64,000 nucleotides of DNA from Undaria pinnatifida. Its lineage: Eukaryota; Sar; Phaeophyceae; Laminariales; Alariaceae. Below are positions 25,101 through 36,908 of this stretch, in pieces. A model generated the notes under the pieces. It searched no databases and had not been told where the DNA came from. It was given only the letters and a program-made list of their open reading frames with translations. Location of the stretch: contig JABAKD010000024.1 in the NCBI GenBank assembly GCA_012845835.1, positions 8,087,103-8,151,102 on the forward strand, written 5' to 3'. The first letter of the stretch is position 1. Each line of letters begins with the position of its first letter. The position numbers were made by a program, and so were the translations under genes.

Positions 25101-28100
25101 CGTAAAGCGTCTGGAGGCGTAGCTTTCTAGACGTTGCAGGCACAGGTCTGCGTAGCTAGCAGAAGGCTGCGGAGCTTCCCCCTATGGGGCATGTGGTGTA
25201 TTCAAGAAGGCGATCAATTTGTCTTCCACAAATATCCCACGATCGACAACACCAGAGCAACGTGAGCGTGACCCATATGACGTACTCGAGAAAACGATCA
25301 ATTGGGCTTCTACAAGTGTTCCAAACGGATTGATGTGGAAGGGACGGGGAATCATAGCATGGGTGAATTAATAACATGGTGCATACATGGCATGGTTCAT
25401 TGCCAGCACGGTGTGGCGAATCTATGCACGAAGCCTTCCTTTAACCCCCTTAGAAGTGCACCCACGTTTCAGGGACAAACTACTTGCAATTAGAGTCAAA
25501 CTATTTTCGAAGTTCGAAAAGGTTAATGGTACAACAGCAATGATTCACACGTCTGACAGATCAGATCCCTATTAATTATCTGTTGATGATCTGTGTATTT
25601 TAGGGCGGACAGATCCCCGGTCTAAATGACCTGCAAGACTTATAGAACATGCTACCGGGTGAGGGTCGGAGTATCATAATTATCTGGCCCATTTTTCCTG
25701 GGTTGGACGTGCACTACACAGATGCTGCACATCATACGGATACAAGATCCATATGATCTATATGATCTATATGATCTAAACGATCTAGGTCGTGATATGT
25801 CCAATGTGTGCAATGATTAATTGGGGCCATCACATCACCTGTCAACGTTCGGCTTGAGCGAGCATAACGTCTCCGTGAGTATGCCCGGCAACATATCCAA
25901 CCGCTTATCCACGAGGTAAGTGGAAGTGCTCCGTGAAGCAGCTTCCTCGTCGAGAGCGGAGCCTGCCGCCACGAAGTGCGTGACATCTGCAATGTGGACA
26001 CCAACCTGAAAAATCGGGAAACGACGGCATGTCAAGAGAATGCGGTCAGTTGCTAATCGGTACATGCACCGACGAAGCGCGGTACATATGCAATGTGCAC
26101 GCCAACCTGAAAATAACTCAAGGATACGCGGGTATAAAAGGAAACTACGCCCATTTGCCAATCGGCTCCAAGGAAACGGTCTACTGGCCGCCATCGTTTG
26201 CTGATACCAACAAGAGTACTCGTACATTTCCTCGGCAACATTATCCCCCTACCATCGTACGGGTGCTACGATGCGGATGGCGCAGCATCCTTTCGACAAA
26301 CTGTTCTGGCTGACGGGGCTCTCCCACTGGAACTGAACATATATCTACTACCCGTTATCAGTGAAACCTCGTTAACCTTTCCAATGTGTAGTTCAATATA
26401 TAGCTCAATATATAGTTTAATACCTAGCTCATGATATTGTTCATCGGAGGGCACTTTCATCTTTCATCAAATACAGCGGCACTTTGGTATATAAAACAAA
26501 AAAGTTCACCTGTGAGATCGAGGATTTCGGTTTTGCAAGCGGCGTGTGGCAGTTTGATCGCAGCTGGGTTCGGGAGAGAGAGGTAGAGAGCTCCTCACGA
26601 AAAGTATTTTCATATTATACCTGGTACATTTTAGGTGCTACGATACGCCCATGGTAGCAGGCGTGAGGTTGATCTTGTCATACCATGCTCCGACAGCGCA
26701 TTGAGACAGGCTTACCTCAAGGTTGCCGTTTGGAAGAGGCCGTGCGTGTAGCGCGTCATCGATGTCCTTGCAGCCTGGCGGGTCGATGCTAAGCACCGGC
26801 AGATGGCGGAGGTCCTTCCTTCCCAAAGAGTTTTCCGCGGTTATGGTCCAGTCTTCTGGCGGCAAGCAGGCGAGTACCTTGCCCGAGAAGTTTTCGTGGG
26901 GGATCTCGTGCTCTAGAAGAATAACCTGGCGGAATACGAAGTATGGCGGTCAACGCGGAAACCACCGTCGCTCGTGTGTCGCATCCCTAAAAGGTCGTGT
27001 TGTAGATTGGCGCCGTTAAGCAAAGTCGGCACAACCCGTTGCTACAGCGTAGACAGTATTGGCTGCGCATTGTGTTATGGTGGAAGGGTTCGATGGCATG
27101 GCATATATAGAGTATAGCAGCCAGGGCGGTGAGCACAGTCGTTGAGGGCCCATCCCTAAACAGACACATCATCAGGAACGAATGCGAATTTTATTTTATC
27201 GGCGTCATAAAGAAAGGGACATTTTGGCTTCGATCGCCTAGCAGCTTCACAACATCGACCAACGTACACAAGCTGACGGCAGTTCCAACTATCCTGCTAC
27301 GCAAGTGCTAACGACAGCTACACTGTCATAGCGTGACGCCGTAACGAAAAGTCGGCATTCGGCAAATCAGTTGCTGCAAGCAGCAGACAGCATCTGCTCG
27401 TCTTTGAATACTGACACTGACGTTTTGGAACCTGCAATACCAAGGTTTCGAAATCTGAAAAATCGATTGGCAGATTTCAACAGGAATATATGGCTGACAG
27501 GAATAAACGGTCACCCGTGAGAGGACTGACTGGTTTTCTTAGTACGCAGGAATGGCTGGCAAAATTTTAGAGGTATGAACGGCCTCCTTTCGAAGGAATG
27601 AATGACATGCCTTCAGAATACAGGAATTAAATGAGTGGCCTCCTCAAACAGAAAAGACTGAGTGGCCTGGTCTGCTGTGCACTGACCTCCGTTTCCGTGG
27701 TCTTAACGCCCTTCTCTCCCAAGGTCTTGACGTAGTGCCCAAGAGGATACCTGCACCACGCTGGCCAGGAGTCCATTGCCACCAGGATCCGCTTGCTGCT
27801 GAGGACATCTCGCTGACGTGTCTGGATGCGTACCCACGGGATCTACAAAACCAATAAACCAACACAACCATTACAAGCAATACAGGCAACACAAGCGGTA
27901 CAAGCAACGAAAGCGACGGAAGGAGAAGGTCAATAGCTCGTCAGACGATTACACGATACCTGGTACCAGGTATATATCGATACCTGGTACCAAGTATATA
28001 TATATATATATATATATTCTGAATTAACGGTTGTTGTCTGCGGCTGTTGTTGTTGTCGTCGTCGTCGTGGCGGTCGTCGTCGTCGTCGTCGGCGTCGTCG

Positions 28101-31100
28101 CAAAGTTGGAGACTTGGGTACTTGGATACCTGGATTAGTGTGGGCTAAAAACATGATATTATGTATTTCGACTGTAGTACAACTGCTGTAACAGACATTT
28201 TCTTGTTCGCAAAAATAAACAAACCGGCCGCACAATGAACAGCGGTCCGGCGAAGGATGACCATACTTGCGGGATTCGCCACACAACAAAAACTCCGCTA
28301 GCGCAGCTCGTGTCGTACGGATTGAATTTACTGCTGCACCTTTCTGTCGACTTTGCTGCTGTACCTTTCTCTCGACTGTGCAAGCTATACATTTCTGTCG
28401 AATTTACTGCTGTACCTTTCTGTTGAGTTTACTGCTGTACCGTTCTGTTTACTGGTGTACCTCTCTGTAGAAATTTACTGTTGGCTTTATGTACACCTTC
28501 CTACTGTACCTTTACGACGACTTTACTGCTGCACCTTACTGCCGGCTATACTGATGTACAGTTCTGCCGAATATACTGCTGTACGTTTCTGTCGACTTTA
28601 ATGCCGTATCATACCTTTCTATCGACTGGAACAAAAAGAGCGCTGGTTGTTTGGCCTTTGCCGCTGGTGACTGCTCGATCTCCTTCAATCCGTAGGGATC
28701 CGCAGTACTGCTTCTCCCGCCAGTGCCGTCGGATGATGCCCACAACCCGGCCGCATGGCTGCTTTGCGCCTGCTCCCTTGAGCTTCCTTGTGTTCTCCTC
28801 ATCCTCTATGGCTGGTTGTGCGGTCGGCTCCGGCACCAGATTCTCCGCGGGTCTGTTGTCTTCAGCGTCACCCTCACCACTTGCAGCGTCGCCCTGAAAC
28901 ATCGATAAGAACCAAACAAAACAATACCTGGTACGATCATGCACCCCTCGCCAGAAAAGGAAATCAACCGCCCTTGACTCTTTAAGGGTCCAGGTTTACA
29001 AAAGACACAAACAACACAAACAACACAAACAACACAAACAACACAAACAACACACAATAGAAGTGAGGGCCATGCCAACCTTTTGCATCTAATCCAGTAA
29101 GAGCGCGTACCAGTATCAGTAGTGTCGTACAACTCCAAGCACGGCGGCTCCAATACTAAACACTACACTTGCCACTACCCCATCCAGCAGCCCGCGTTAC
29201 CTTCATGTGGCCGATGTTGTAATCGTCATTTTTATTCGAGACTTTGTCCCTCTCAAGTCCCAAAGGGGTTTCATTTCATGCCAAGCACTTCACTGAATGA
29301 AGACCACTCGATTGGGCGATGTATCCATGTTGTTACGGTAGCAGTCACCGCCACCCCCCTCAACAGCAGCCCGAAACAGCGCCTCAACTGCCGCCACTCT
29401 GGGCCGAATTTTCATGAGAGAAAGCAACGGCACGTTTGCTCACGAAATAACCAAGGCCTACAGCAAACCAATAAACAAAAGAGAACGGGTTGCAAAGCAA
29501 AAATTGTGCGGGAAAACATAACAAATGACTACTGATAAACCACACACAATATTATCCCGAGGGCACACGACAACAAGACAAAGCAACGCCACAATCCTGA
29601 AAAGAATGGAAACAAACCAGTGGGGAAAGATTTCTGTACGACCTAAAAATAAAATAAAAACTCAAGTTATATTAATAATTTATTTTTATTTGGCTTTTAG
29701 GACGACCCTTCCCTGTCCGGACCACGGGGGGGAAAAACTGTCGTTTAAAAACAAAAAAATCGTGTACCTTCGACCATAATGGCCTTTTTCATGTCGGCAC
29801 GCCCGTTTCGCCATTTTGAGAGCACCATTGGTCTTCTGACAGAAGCACACGCCATAGTGATCAAATCATACACCACACTGATCAAACCATAGACCACACT
29901 GACCAAACCATACACCACACTGATAAAAAAATACATTGCACTGATCAAACCATACGCCGTATTGACCTTTTTCTCTGTCGGCACATCTGTTTCGCCATCC
30001 TGAGAGTACCACTCGTCTTCTGGGAGAAGCTCGAACGCTACAATGTCGCCGTCCACCCCCCGGTTGATGCATTGCGCGCCACGGATGTAGACCGCGATGC
30101 GTTCGTCGTCCTGCAGGGGTCGAATAGCAAATACCAAAAACGCGTGTAGCGGGGAACGGCGGGAACACCAACAAACAGCATCAACAAACAGGACCAACAG
30201 ACAGTACCAACCGCGTTTGATGCGCTGATGGCGGGATATCATCGTGTCGCCCATTTTTGCAAGTGTCGAACTATAACTTGCACATTTGACAATTGTCACA
30301 GGATGCTATCGTGTCGGCCATGGTCACACGCGCAGTCGACACGCTATCAGTTATTGGTGCATCTCAAGGGACAAGTGTTCTTCCGGAGAAACCAGCTTAG
30401 AAAATCGTCCAAGGGAGCGTGCTATAATACCAGTAATAGCGTGTTGTACGGTACACCTGACCGAGGGCCTACGAGCCCATGCAAAGAAAACGGGCGGCAG
30501 GGAATAAGTCCCCTATTAAACATCAGGGTCGCAGTCCTTGCACCAACCACGGCACCGAGCACAAGCATGAGTCAAGAAAGCGCACTCCAGCATATGAGCC
30601 ATTGGCTGTGCATTCTATATGACACAACAGAGTACAATACGTCGGGGGACCGCAATTTACGTATGTGACGGACGGCCCTCTAGACGAAATGTACTATTTG
30701 TAGTGCGGGAGCTCCTGAGTGCGACTGACGGCGCTCGCAAGTGTTGTATTCTCGCAAATTTGCATGTTAAGTACTCGCACTGTACCTGCATGCCCTGCGC
30801 GACGACATAACACCGATTCGAGCTGCTCCGCTCCGCTCTTAGGGCCCCCTGGAAGTACCTGCGAAAGCCAAGACAACGAAATGACAGCAATCCAAAGAGA
30901 CATGTCTCGGTAGCGTCAACATCCACAATCACAATCAAAAATATCCGTGAGCTGGGAGTTCTTTCGATAGGCCGTTGCTCAGCTTTGCAACCTGTTCGTG
31001 ATACTATACACCTGTCCCACGTTTCCTAGATTTCTCGTGACGGACATATGCCCTGGATGGTTTCATCGTCCCCGGTCGGTACGTAGGTTCTACTGTCACC

Positions 31101-32775
31101 CTTTGGCTACTGCAAAAATCAACCCACACAAATTCCAAGTAGGTTTCCCAAAAATGTGGTTGCAGTTCTACAGGGGTGAATATCGCATGCTGCGGTGTAT
31201 ATAGCGTAAACACGGCATTCACATGGTTCGCTCACCGGCCTTGTCGGATGCCTGCAGTGAGCTCAGACATCGGCTTGTGCTCTTCGAAGAGAAGAACCCG
31301 CGAGCCTCCCTTCTTGCGTTCTGATCTGTTATCGCTAGCCGCTTCACCCGCATCGTCCCGAGCAGTTGACGCTTCGGGTGCCAGCAATTCCACCAAATCC
31401 GGGTACTGCACCCGCACCGAGTCCACATAAGAATGGATCGTCATGGCTGGTATGTTGGCCTCTTTCGCAAGCGTGAGGTTGGCTCGGTCGTTGGTTAACA
31501 ATGTCACAGCTATCGACTCATCAAGCTGCTTGCTAAACCTGTGCGCAAGAGGAGGCGGCAATTTCGGAGGAGGTCAACTATGCTCCGAAAATTTTAGCAG
31601 GTACACAAACATGTAGCAAGCTAAAAAAGGTATCATATACCCTAAAAAAGGTATTATGTATTATAGAAACTCTGCTCGCCATTGACGACTGCATCCTGGA
31701 CGCGGGAATGAGGTCTGGCAACGCCGGCATCCGATACCTCCAGGAGTACGCCCAAGTTGGTGAGTCTTCCAGCCTTGCGGGCCACCTGCTGGAAAGGATC
31801 GCGGAGGTGTCCACGTTCTAGTACATCGCCTGAATATTATTATTAGGTTGAGAAGGAGGCATTGTTGGCATCTTCTCAGTGGCATGCCATCCATGCAGCA
31901 CCTCACTCACCATGACGTAGCGATGCGAATGGCTCGGTCGTTGCGGTCGTTGGGGGACTCCCCGTGGATCTCCTCCGGGAAGGTTTCGCAATGGTGCTCG
32001 TTCGCAAAGAAAATGAACACACGAGAATCGTCTTTCAGGAGCTGCTTCAGACGCCGAAACAGGCTGAGGTTGTTGTGACGAGCTTCCTGCACGACACGGG
32101 GAATAATGCAAACGGTCGTCGGTGTTGCCATCATAGGTGCGAGCGATTCCATCGCACATAGCGTACACTGTATCATGCCAAGGTAGAAGCGAATACAATT
32201 GACGTGATCACGTATACCGGTTGAACAAATAGGAACATGATTTAGTACGCAGCTTGCAAAGATGAGTATCGACTCTAAAGTCGTCACGAATTCATACGAG
32301 TATGCACTCGGGGGGATTCGAACTCACGAAACTGACCCATACCAGGCTCGAGGATAACCTGATACGCCACCGGGGCGACCGGTATATAAAATGAGCTAGC
32401 TTATCTGTGTCCGATAGTTAACACCCGGTATAAGCTCATGTAGCTCTTAGATGTCGATTGATCTACCCCGAAACGAGCTAGCTCCCAGCTAGGGTCGGCT
32501 GATCTGTCATTTGTGTATAGTTGTCCACATAATAGAATACGCCTGCAGTTCGCCAATGCAGTAGCAATGCAGCCATGATACCATACATAAATTTACCGCC
32601 ACAAGCCAACCTCTTGCACAAAGCTACAACATGCAGAAGGTACAATGCGACCATGGCAAAGCACCAAACTCCCGCTGACCTGCATGACTGTCTGCAAGAT
32701 GATGATACAAGACAAAGCCGGGGAAGGGGTGTCCAGCAAGTCCATCTGATTCAGCACCACATTCGTGTCCAGCAC
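19140..32775 (-). CDS. DIS3: Exosome ribonuclease DIS3/RRP44 (5' end uncertain)
   Basis: Processive 3'-5' exoribonuclease and endonuclease of the RNA exosome. Seventeen exons join in phase: 32680-32775, 31911-32086, 31236-31538, 30786-30858, 29967-30110, 28615-28893, 27687-27842, 26716-26925, 25839-26005, 24689-24926, 24086-24216, 22829-23026, 21994-22183, 21649-21709, 20764-20894, 19960-20080, 19140-19324, giving 952 residues (human DIS3 958). The PIN domain has [30 protein letters not shown] and LLTNDRAN. Then come the cold-shock domains, the RNB catalytic loop [45 protein letters not shown] and an S1 domain ending in a basic tail. Catalytic acidic residues look intact. The extreme N-terminus is missing; a candidate exon at about 33250-33399 fits phase but has only weak similarity. 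Many exon ends have partial copies in the flanking introns. Confidence 0.94.
20960..21510 (+). repeat. Three-unit tandem array, about 180 bp per unit
   Basis: Units start near 20965, 21160 and 21340. Each runs TTCCGCTAACRCCG, TACGCGCTACNGGCTGCCGACC, TAACACAGCAAC, then GGCATGTACGTTAT. The array sits in the DIS3 intron between exons 20764-20894 and 21649-21709 and uses the same GTTAC/TAACA vocabulary as 8190-10320. Confidence 0.75.
21575..21640 (-). repeat. Dispersed hairpin repeat, copy 2
   Basis: Inverted relative of 6662-6732: GCGGGCGGCGTATAGCCGCC stem, with flanks matching beyond the stem. It lies immediately beside DIS3 exon 21649-21709, just downstream of its donor. Confidence 0.6.
23010..23282. 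repeat. 132-bp tandem duplication across a DIS3 acceptor
   Basis: GGGTGGGAAAATGCCTGCAGAG at 23013 (the start of DIS3 exon 22829-23026 with its acceptor) recurs diverged at 23145, followed by similar intron sequence. The upstream copy keeps the acceptor AG and the reading RRFPTL next to the real RHFPTL. Confidence 0.7.
26065..26125 (-). repeat. Partial copy of DIS3 exon start with acceptor
   Basis: Upstream of exon 25839-26005, a 60-bp copy retains the acceptor CAG and reads [13 protein letters not shown] against the true [14 protein letters not shown]. The copy soon diverges and has lost the conserved RNB residues, so it cannot replace the exon. Confidence 0.75.
27957..28105. repeat. ACCTGGTA motif cluster, (TA)n and (GTC)n microsatellites
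   Basis: TACCTGGTACCAGGTA is followed by a second TACCTGGTACCAAGTA, then a TA run (about 27994-28016), then GTC/GTCGTC repeats (about 28040-28100). All lie in the DIS3 intron between exons 27687-27842 and 28615-28893. Confidence 0.8.
28320..28625 (-). repeat. Minisatellite built from a DIS3 exon end and donor
   Basis: About a dozen degenerate units of 20-30 bp containing, on the minus strand, GTCGACAGAAAG followed by GTACAGCAGTA. The first unit is the real end of exon 28615-28893 (GTCGATAGAAAG then GTATGA). The array therefore presents a series of donor-like sites directly downstream of the true donor. Confidence 0.7.
29006..29055 (+). repeat. 9-bp minisatellite (ACACAAACA)n
   Basis: Five tandem ACACAAACA units in a DIS3 intron, between exons 28615-28893 and 29967-30110. 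Confidence 0.9.
29772..29966 (-). repeat. Decayed copy of DIS3 exon end plus 21-bp array
   Basis: At 29772-29838 lies a copy of the end of exon 29967-30110 ([15 protein letters not shown] region). In the copy the donor position is GC rather than GT. Between copy and exon, 29866-29965 is a five-unit array of about 21 bp (CACCACACTGATCAAACCAT type) that begins at the exon's donor. Confidence 0.75.
32284..32382 (-). mobile_element. tRNA-derived SINE, truncated copy
   Basis: Matches the first about 100 bases of the SINEs at 47224-47535 and 54348-54650: tRNA-like head with GGTGGCGTATCAGG (A-box-like) and GTTCGAATCCC (B-box-like). It breaks off after TACTCGTATGAATTCGTGAC and is joined directly to an inverted family C repeat (32235-32283). 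It lies in a DIS3 intron. Confidence 0.8.
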
Positions 32776-33399
32776 CTATATAAAAGTGTAAACAAGGGAC
32801 GAGGGGGAAAAATTGGGCGCTCCAGTACACACCCCATGAGCGGGATGCATGCCGTGTGACATGACATCGTAACTCTGCAGTACAAGCGCGACAACGGTCT
32901 CGAGCTATGATCACAACGCATCTTTAAGAATCGTCTTCGTCTGACTTTGGGATACTGTGTACGGAGCATGGCTGAGATGGGCTGGGTGTTGAGAGCAAAC
33001 ATCGACCATTCATAACTTGAAAACAACCAACATGACCACGCAGCCGACGTTTCAGAGTCATCTTGGAACATGCCAACCATCTCACACGATATGACGCCAT
33101 TACAAACGATGCGGAACAACCTATGGCGGCACCATCAAGAAGACGTCGTTCTCTCCCGCAAAAGCGCGCTCGTGCCATAGACTACTGCTGAACGTATCAA
33201 ATAACGCAACTGCCACAACGCTATACATACAGCACTTATCCATGGTCACCGTGCAACATGCGTCGACAACGGCCAGGCCATCGCTGTGCGCCACGCATTG
33301 AACGTGATGTATGATATCATCCTCACCAGGAATCTCTTCATGACCGACTCTCGGACCAGTTGTAGAAGGTCCTCCTGGGTAGTGCAAACGAAGTGCCAA

Positions 33400-35245
33400 C
33401 GGTGAACGAACACAAGGAAGGAAACAGACACGTCTCAGTCAGTATGCTACAGTTAGGTCATCCTAGTGACAGTGATAGTCCACAGCAGTGCAAGGTACAA
33501 GGCCTATCCTAGGATCGTCGATCCGCCTGTCGCAGCGTCGCAGGATAATACGATTAGGCAACAAGATGTCGTCAACTGTAACCTGTGGAGCATGGAAGAT
33601 CACATCCAGCAAAACTTGATAACGCTGCTGTTGCTGCTGTGTCCACTCACATGAGATACTGGTTTGCCAGCAAGGGAGCCGCATCCGATATCGTCTCGCA
33701 AGTAGTGGTCCGAGACAACACGGAGTATCTTCCCCTTCCGTGTCTTCTTGAAGAAGGCACGACTTCGATGCATACTGGGACTAGACCTGTGGCCTGGAGA
33801 TGGACTGCTCTGTGCTTGGTGTGCTGTTTGTTTTTCATCTTTTATCCGGTTTTGCGGGAGTTTGTGGAGAATAAAGGCGTATATAAAGCGGGCCTAAAAA
33901 ACAATATGAACGGCACCAGCTGGCGTTGAGCTCCCTCCTCCAACCAACACGCAACCCTGACATCAGCTTGCAGTCAACAGCTGCAGGTGTCCGGCGCATT
34001 CATGAAGACGTGTATTTTGTTACATGGCTTGCTTCTTGCTGTTTCGTCGGGGCTGGGGTGTAATGCTATGGCGGGATGGCGAAGCTCGGTTGCCGTCACG
34101 TCATTTAATTCAAATCGAACGTGAGCGAACCGATCATTGTCTTTGACCTGCATTTACCGTCCACCACCTGAAGACCCGCCGGGGGTATCATAGCATAGAC
34201 CTTTGTAGCGTGTTCCAGCATGCGGCCAGGCTTTAGGCATTCGTTCGTGTTGGGGGTTTGGGCGAGTGTGATTGTTTTTTTTGGCCAACGAAACATGTGT
34301 ACTTGTATCGTAATGGTGCGTCGGTACGTTACAGAGCACCGCGGTACCTTCTCATGTTCCAGGTGTCTGGTTTCACAGCAGTAGCACAGAAACAGGAATG
34401 CTGGCTCACAGGCCGATGTTCTTACTTGTTGAGAAATGGTGCGTTGTACACCATTAATAGTAGCTTCAGTATAATAATACGTTGCTCCCGGATTTCTTAT
34501 CTCGCTGTAATTATATGTCAGCGTGGGTTTCTCATTCTATTTTTTCTTTCCACAGCAGGTGTCCAGTACGTTGCCAATATAGACGAAAACTTAAGTACTA
34601 CCTGGTAAGTACCGTTTGATATCGATATGAATAACCCAACAGTCCTCACGTTTCTGCCCATAGTTGTATTATGGTTGGTATTTGACAGCAACACCGCTTT
34701 GCTCATGTTGGCAGGTATCGGCAGGGCGAGCAGCGGCCGTTGATGGGCTTTGTATCACGCCACGCGTCACCTCCAGCCGATGGGACGCGACTAAGGTTTG
34801 ATCCCCTGCAACCGTTCTTCTACAAATGTCAAACTTACTGTCGTAGTCAGCCTGTCGACACCATACTTGTATACCACCACCACCCTCGTCTCCCTCAGAT
34901 TCCTTGAACTTGGTCATGGCACGTGTCATACGAAGCTCGACGCGCGTACTGAGGTAGTCGTAGACCTTAGGTAGCGGGATAAAGCAGTACGAGTATAGGT
35001 GCTGCTTACTGCTTTCTGTAGTCCGTGAGCTTTGCATTACATTCGTTCGGCATCGCAACTTGACTTGATGGGAGTCGCAGCTTGCCTTGATGTAATATTT
35101 TGAGCGAATGCGAGTTTCTAGATAGACCCAATTCAAGTTGCCTGAAGCGTCCGCCGACCACCAATCCACACAAGTTGACGACGGTTACAAATAATGCTGT
35201 TGCGCCAGTTCTTAGAGACAGCTTAACTATATTTTGTGTTGAAAC
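33400..35245. other. Divergent intergenic region between DIS3 and TIM22
   Basis: About 1.8 kb. It contains a dispersed family D copy (35150-35225) and an ACCTGGTA motif (34598). Open frames of 166 aa (34669-35169, minus) and 114 aa (33585-33929, plus) have no recognised signature and are within chance for this length. The missing first exon(s) of DIS3 probably lie at or just left of the left end. Confidence 0.5.
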
Positions 35246-36908
35246 ATGTTGCATGCTTTCACTGACAGGCCAGTAGCAGCTGCGGTTGCTCAATCTCCAT
35301 CGCATCTTGCAACGGGAAGGACGACATCGGGCGTGTTGGAGAACTGCATTGAGGCGTGCTTGAACACCTTGGGCTCGTTTGTGGGCGGGACCATCACTGG
35401 GTGAGAGACACGTGCTTTCTCATATGTACTCTATGAAAACTGGTTTACGGTACACCTGGTACTTGGTATACCGCTGTAGCTCTACTGCTGCGGTTATCCA
35501 TCGATTTCCTACACAAATGTCCTGCTTCGCTTTGCGAAAGTGCGTATGACCAGCACTATTACATAATGACCGATAATGATACCCTGGAAAACACGGCTGT
35601 AGCATTGACTGTTCGTGCTCACTCCGCCTCCCCACAATGCCCATTTCCATAGACGTTGAAAACGAATCGGGTCACCCACCTCACTTCGATAGCGCGCAAT
35701 TTCCTGGCCTGATATTGCGATGACGAATCTCTTAATCCTTGAGTGTAACGTCTACCCCCTCGGTCTTCCCCACCACCTGACCCGTGCACTCAGTTGTGTG
35801 ATAGGAGGATTCATGGGGGCAACGTTTGGTAGAGTACCGGATGTTGGCGTGCTGAAGAGCGTTCAGATGAAATCAGGACAGATGGGCGCAGATTGGGGAA
35901 AATTGACGGCCGCCTTCTCGGGGTTCACATCGGCGTCCACAGTCATTAGGGGAAGGTACGCTGCAGCTTCACGCGTATTGGGCCATTGGTTCATCCCGCC
36001 TTTTGTTTTGATCACAGCCTCAGACAAAGATGAACATTACCCCTGTCCCATTTTGTCCATTGTGGCTATTCATTCGAAATGTGATGAACAAAATCTAGTT
36101 TCCAATTGTGACCCCGCCATAAAATGGGGACTCCCTTTGAGTTACCTGAAGCGTACCCCGACCGCCAACGCGCACAAACTGACGACAGTCACAAATATCC
36201 TGCTGCGCGAGTTCCTAGCGGCAGCTCTACTGTCTTATAATAGCGCGGGGCTCACCTCTGGGTGCTATGATAGCTATAATATCAGTAGCAGCAGCTGTGC
36301 CAGTGGGGTTTGGACAAGAGACAAAGTGCCAGAAGGTTGATCCATGTAGCATTGCAGTCCAACTTCAATTGGCGCACATGACGCATGGTACGGTATGGAG
36401 CACGTAGTATTTATGAGGCCCCTCACTCTAGAGAGCTTAAGACGTAACTGTGAGATACATCGAGCGGGCATCCCGATGAAAATCCCAAGGCCTTGACGAG
36501 TAACGGATAGTGTTGATGTAACTGTAAAACTGTAGCGGTACTCCAACGATAGTGGCTAGTTTCTCAGTTTAGGAGGTCTATCTGGGAAAAACAACTTGGC
36601 CATAAAGTGCCACCCCTATCGTTTACAGCGCGCGTCACATGGGCTCCTATCCAAACTAACCTGGTGGATAACTTGCGTGCCGCGAATCTTTCGATGAATG
36701 CCCCACTCTTAACAGGAATGACAAGTGGGATCAAGTTGTTGGGGCGTGCGGTGCTGGGGCATTCTTGAACAGAGCCAAGGGCCCAAGCGGGATGGCGCAA
36801 GGGGCGGCGACATACGGGTTGTTCTCGCTAATATTCGCAGTTCAGAGCAAGGAAGATCCATTGGATGTTGTGGATATCCCCGTTGACGCGATTGCGCAGA
36901 AGAAGTAG
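35246..36908 (+). CDS. TIM22: TIM22-type mitochondrial inner-membrane translocase (Tim17/Tim22/Tim23 family)
   Basis: Three exons, 35246-35400, 35794-35955 and 36716-36908, with phases 2 and 2, give 169 residues, a normal length for the family. Tim22 forms the carrier translocase that inserts multi-pass proteins into the mitochondrial inner membrane. The sequence shows glycine-zipper membrane segments (SFVGGTITGCVIGGFMGATFG), a middle ASTVIRGRNDKWDQVVGACG segment, and AKGPSGMAQGAATYGLFSLIF, the typical family end with the R/K-G-P-x-x-M-x-Q-G-A-A motif. The tail is acidic and ends IAQKK. The start ATG 35246 is in frame, although a CAG at about 35268 could be an acceptor of a longer model. Members of the family also include Tim17, Tim23 and plastid PRAT proteins; Tim22 is the best fit by order of motifs. 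Confidence 0.82.

Noticed and set aside
29745-30299. 184-codon minus-strand frame as a separate gene
   Set aside because: It is DIS3 exon 29967-30110 read through into the 21-bp array and decayed exon copy.
33250-33399. Candidate N-terminal exon of DIS3 (GEDDIIHHVQC)
   Set aside because: Phase fits the next exon, but similarity to the family's VREHYLRDDI-CG motif is too weak to annotate.
34669-35169. 166-codon minus-strand open frame upstream of TIM22
   Set aside because: No family signature, overlaps a dispersed family D repeat, and frames of this length are expected once or twice by chance in 64 kb.
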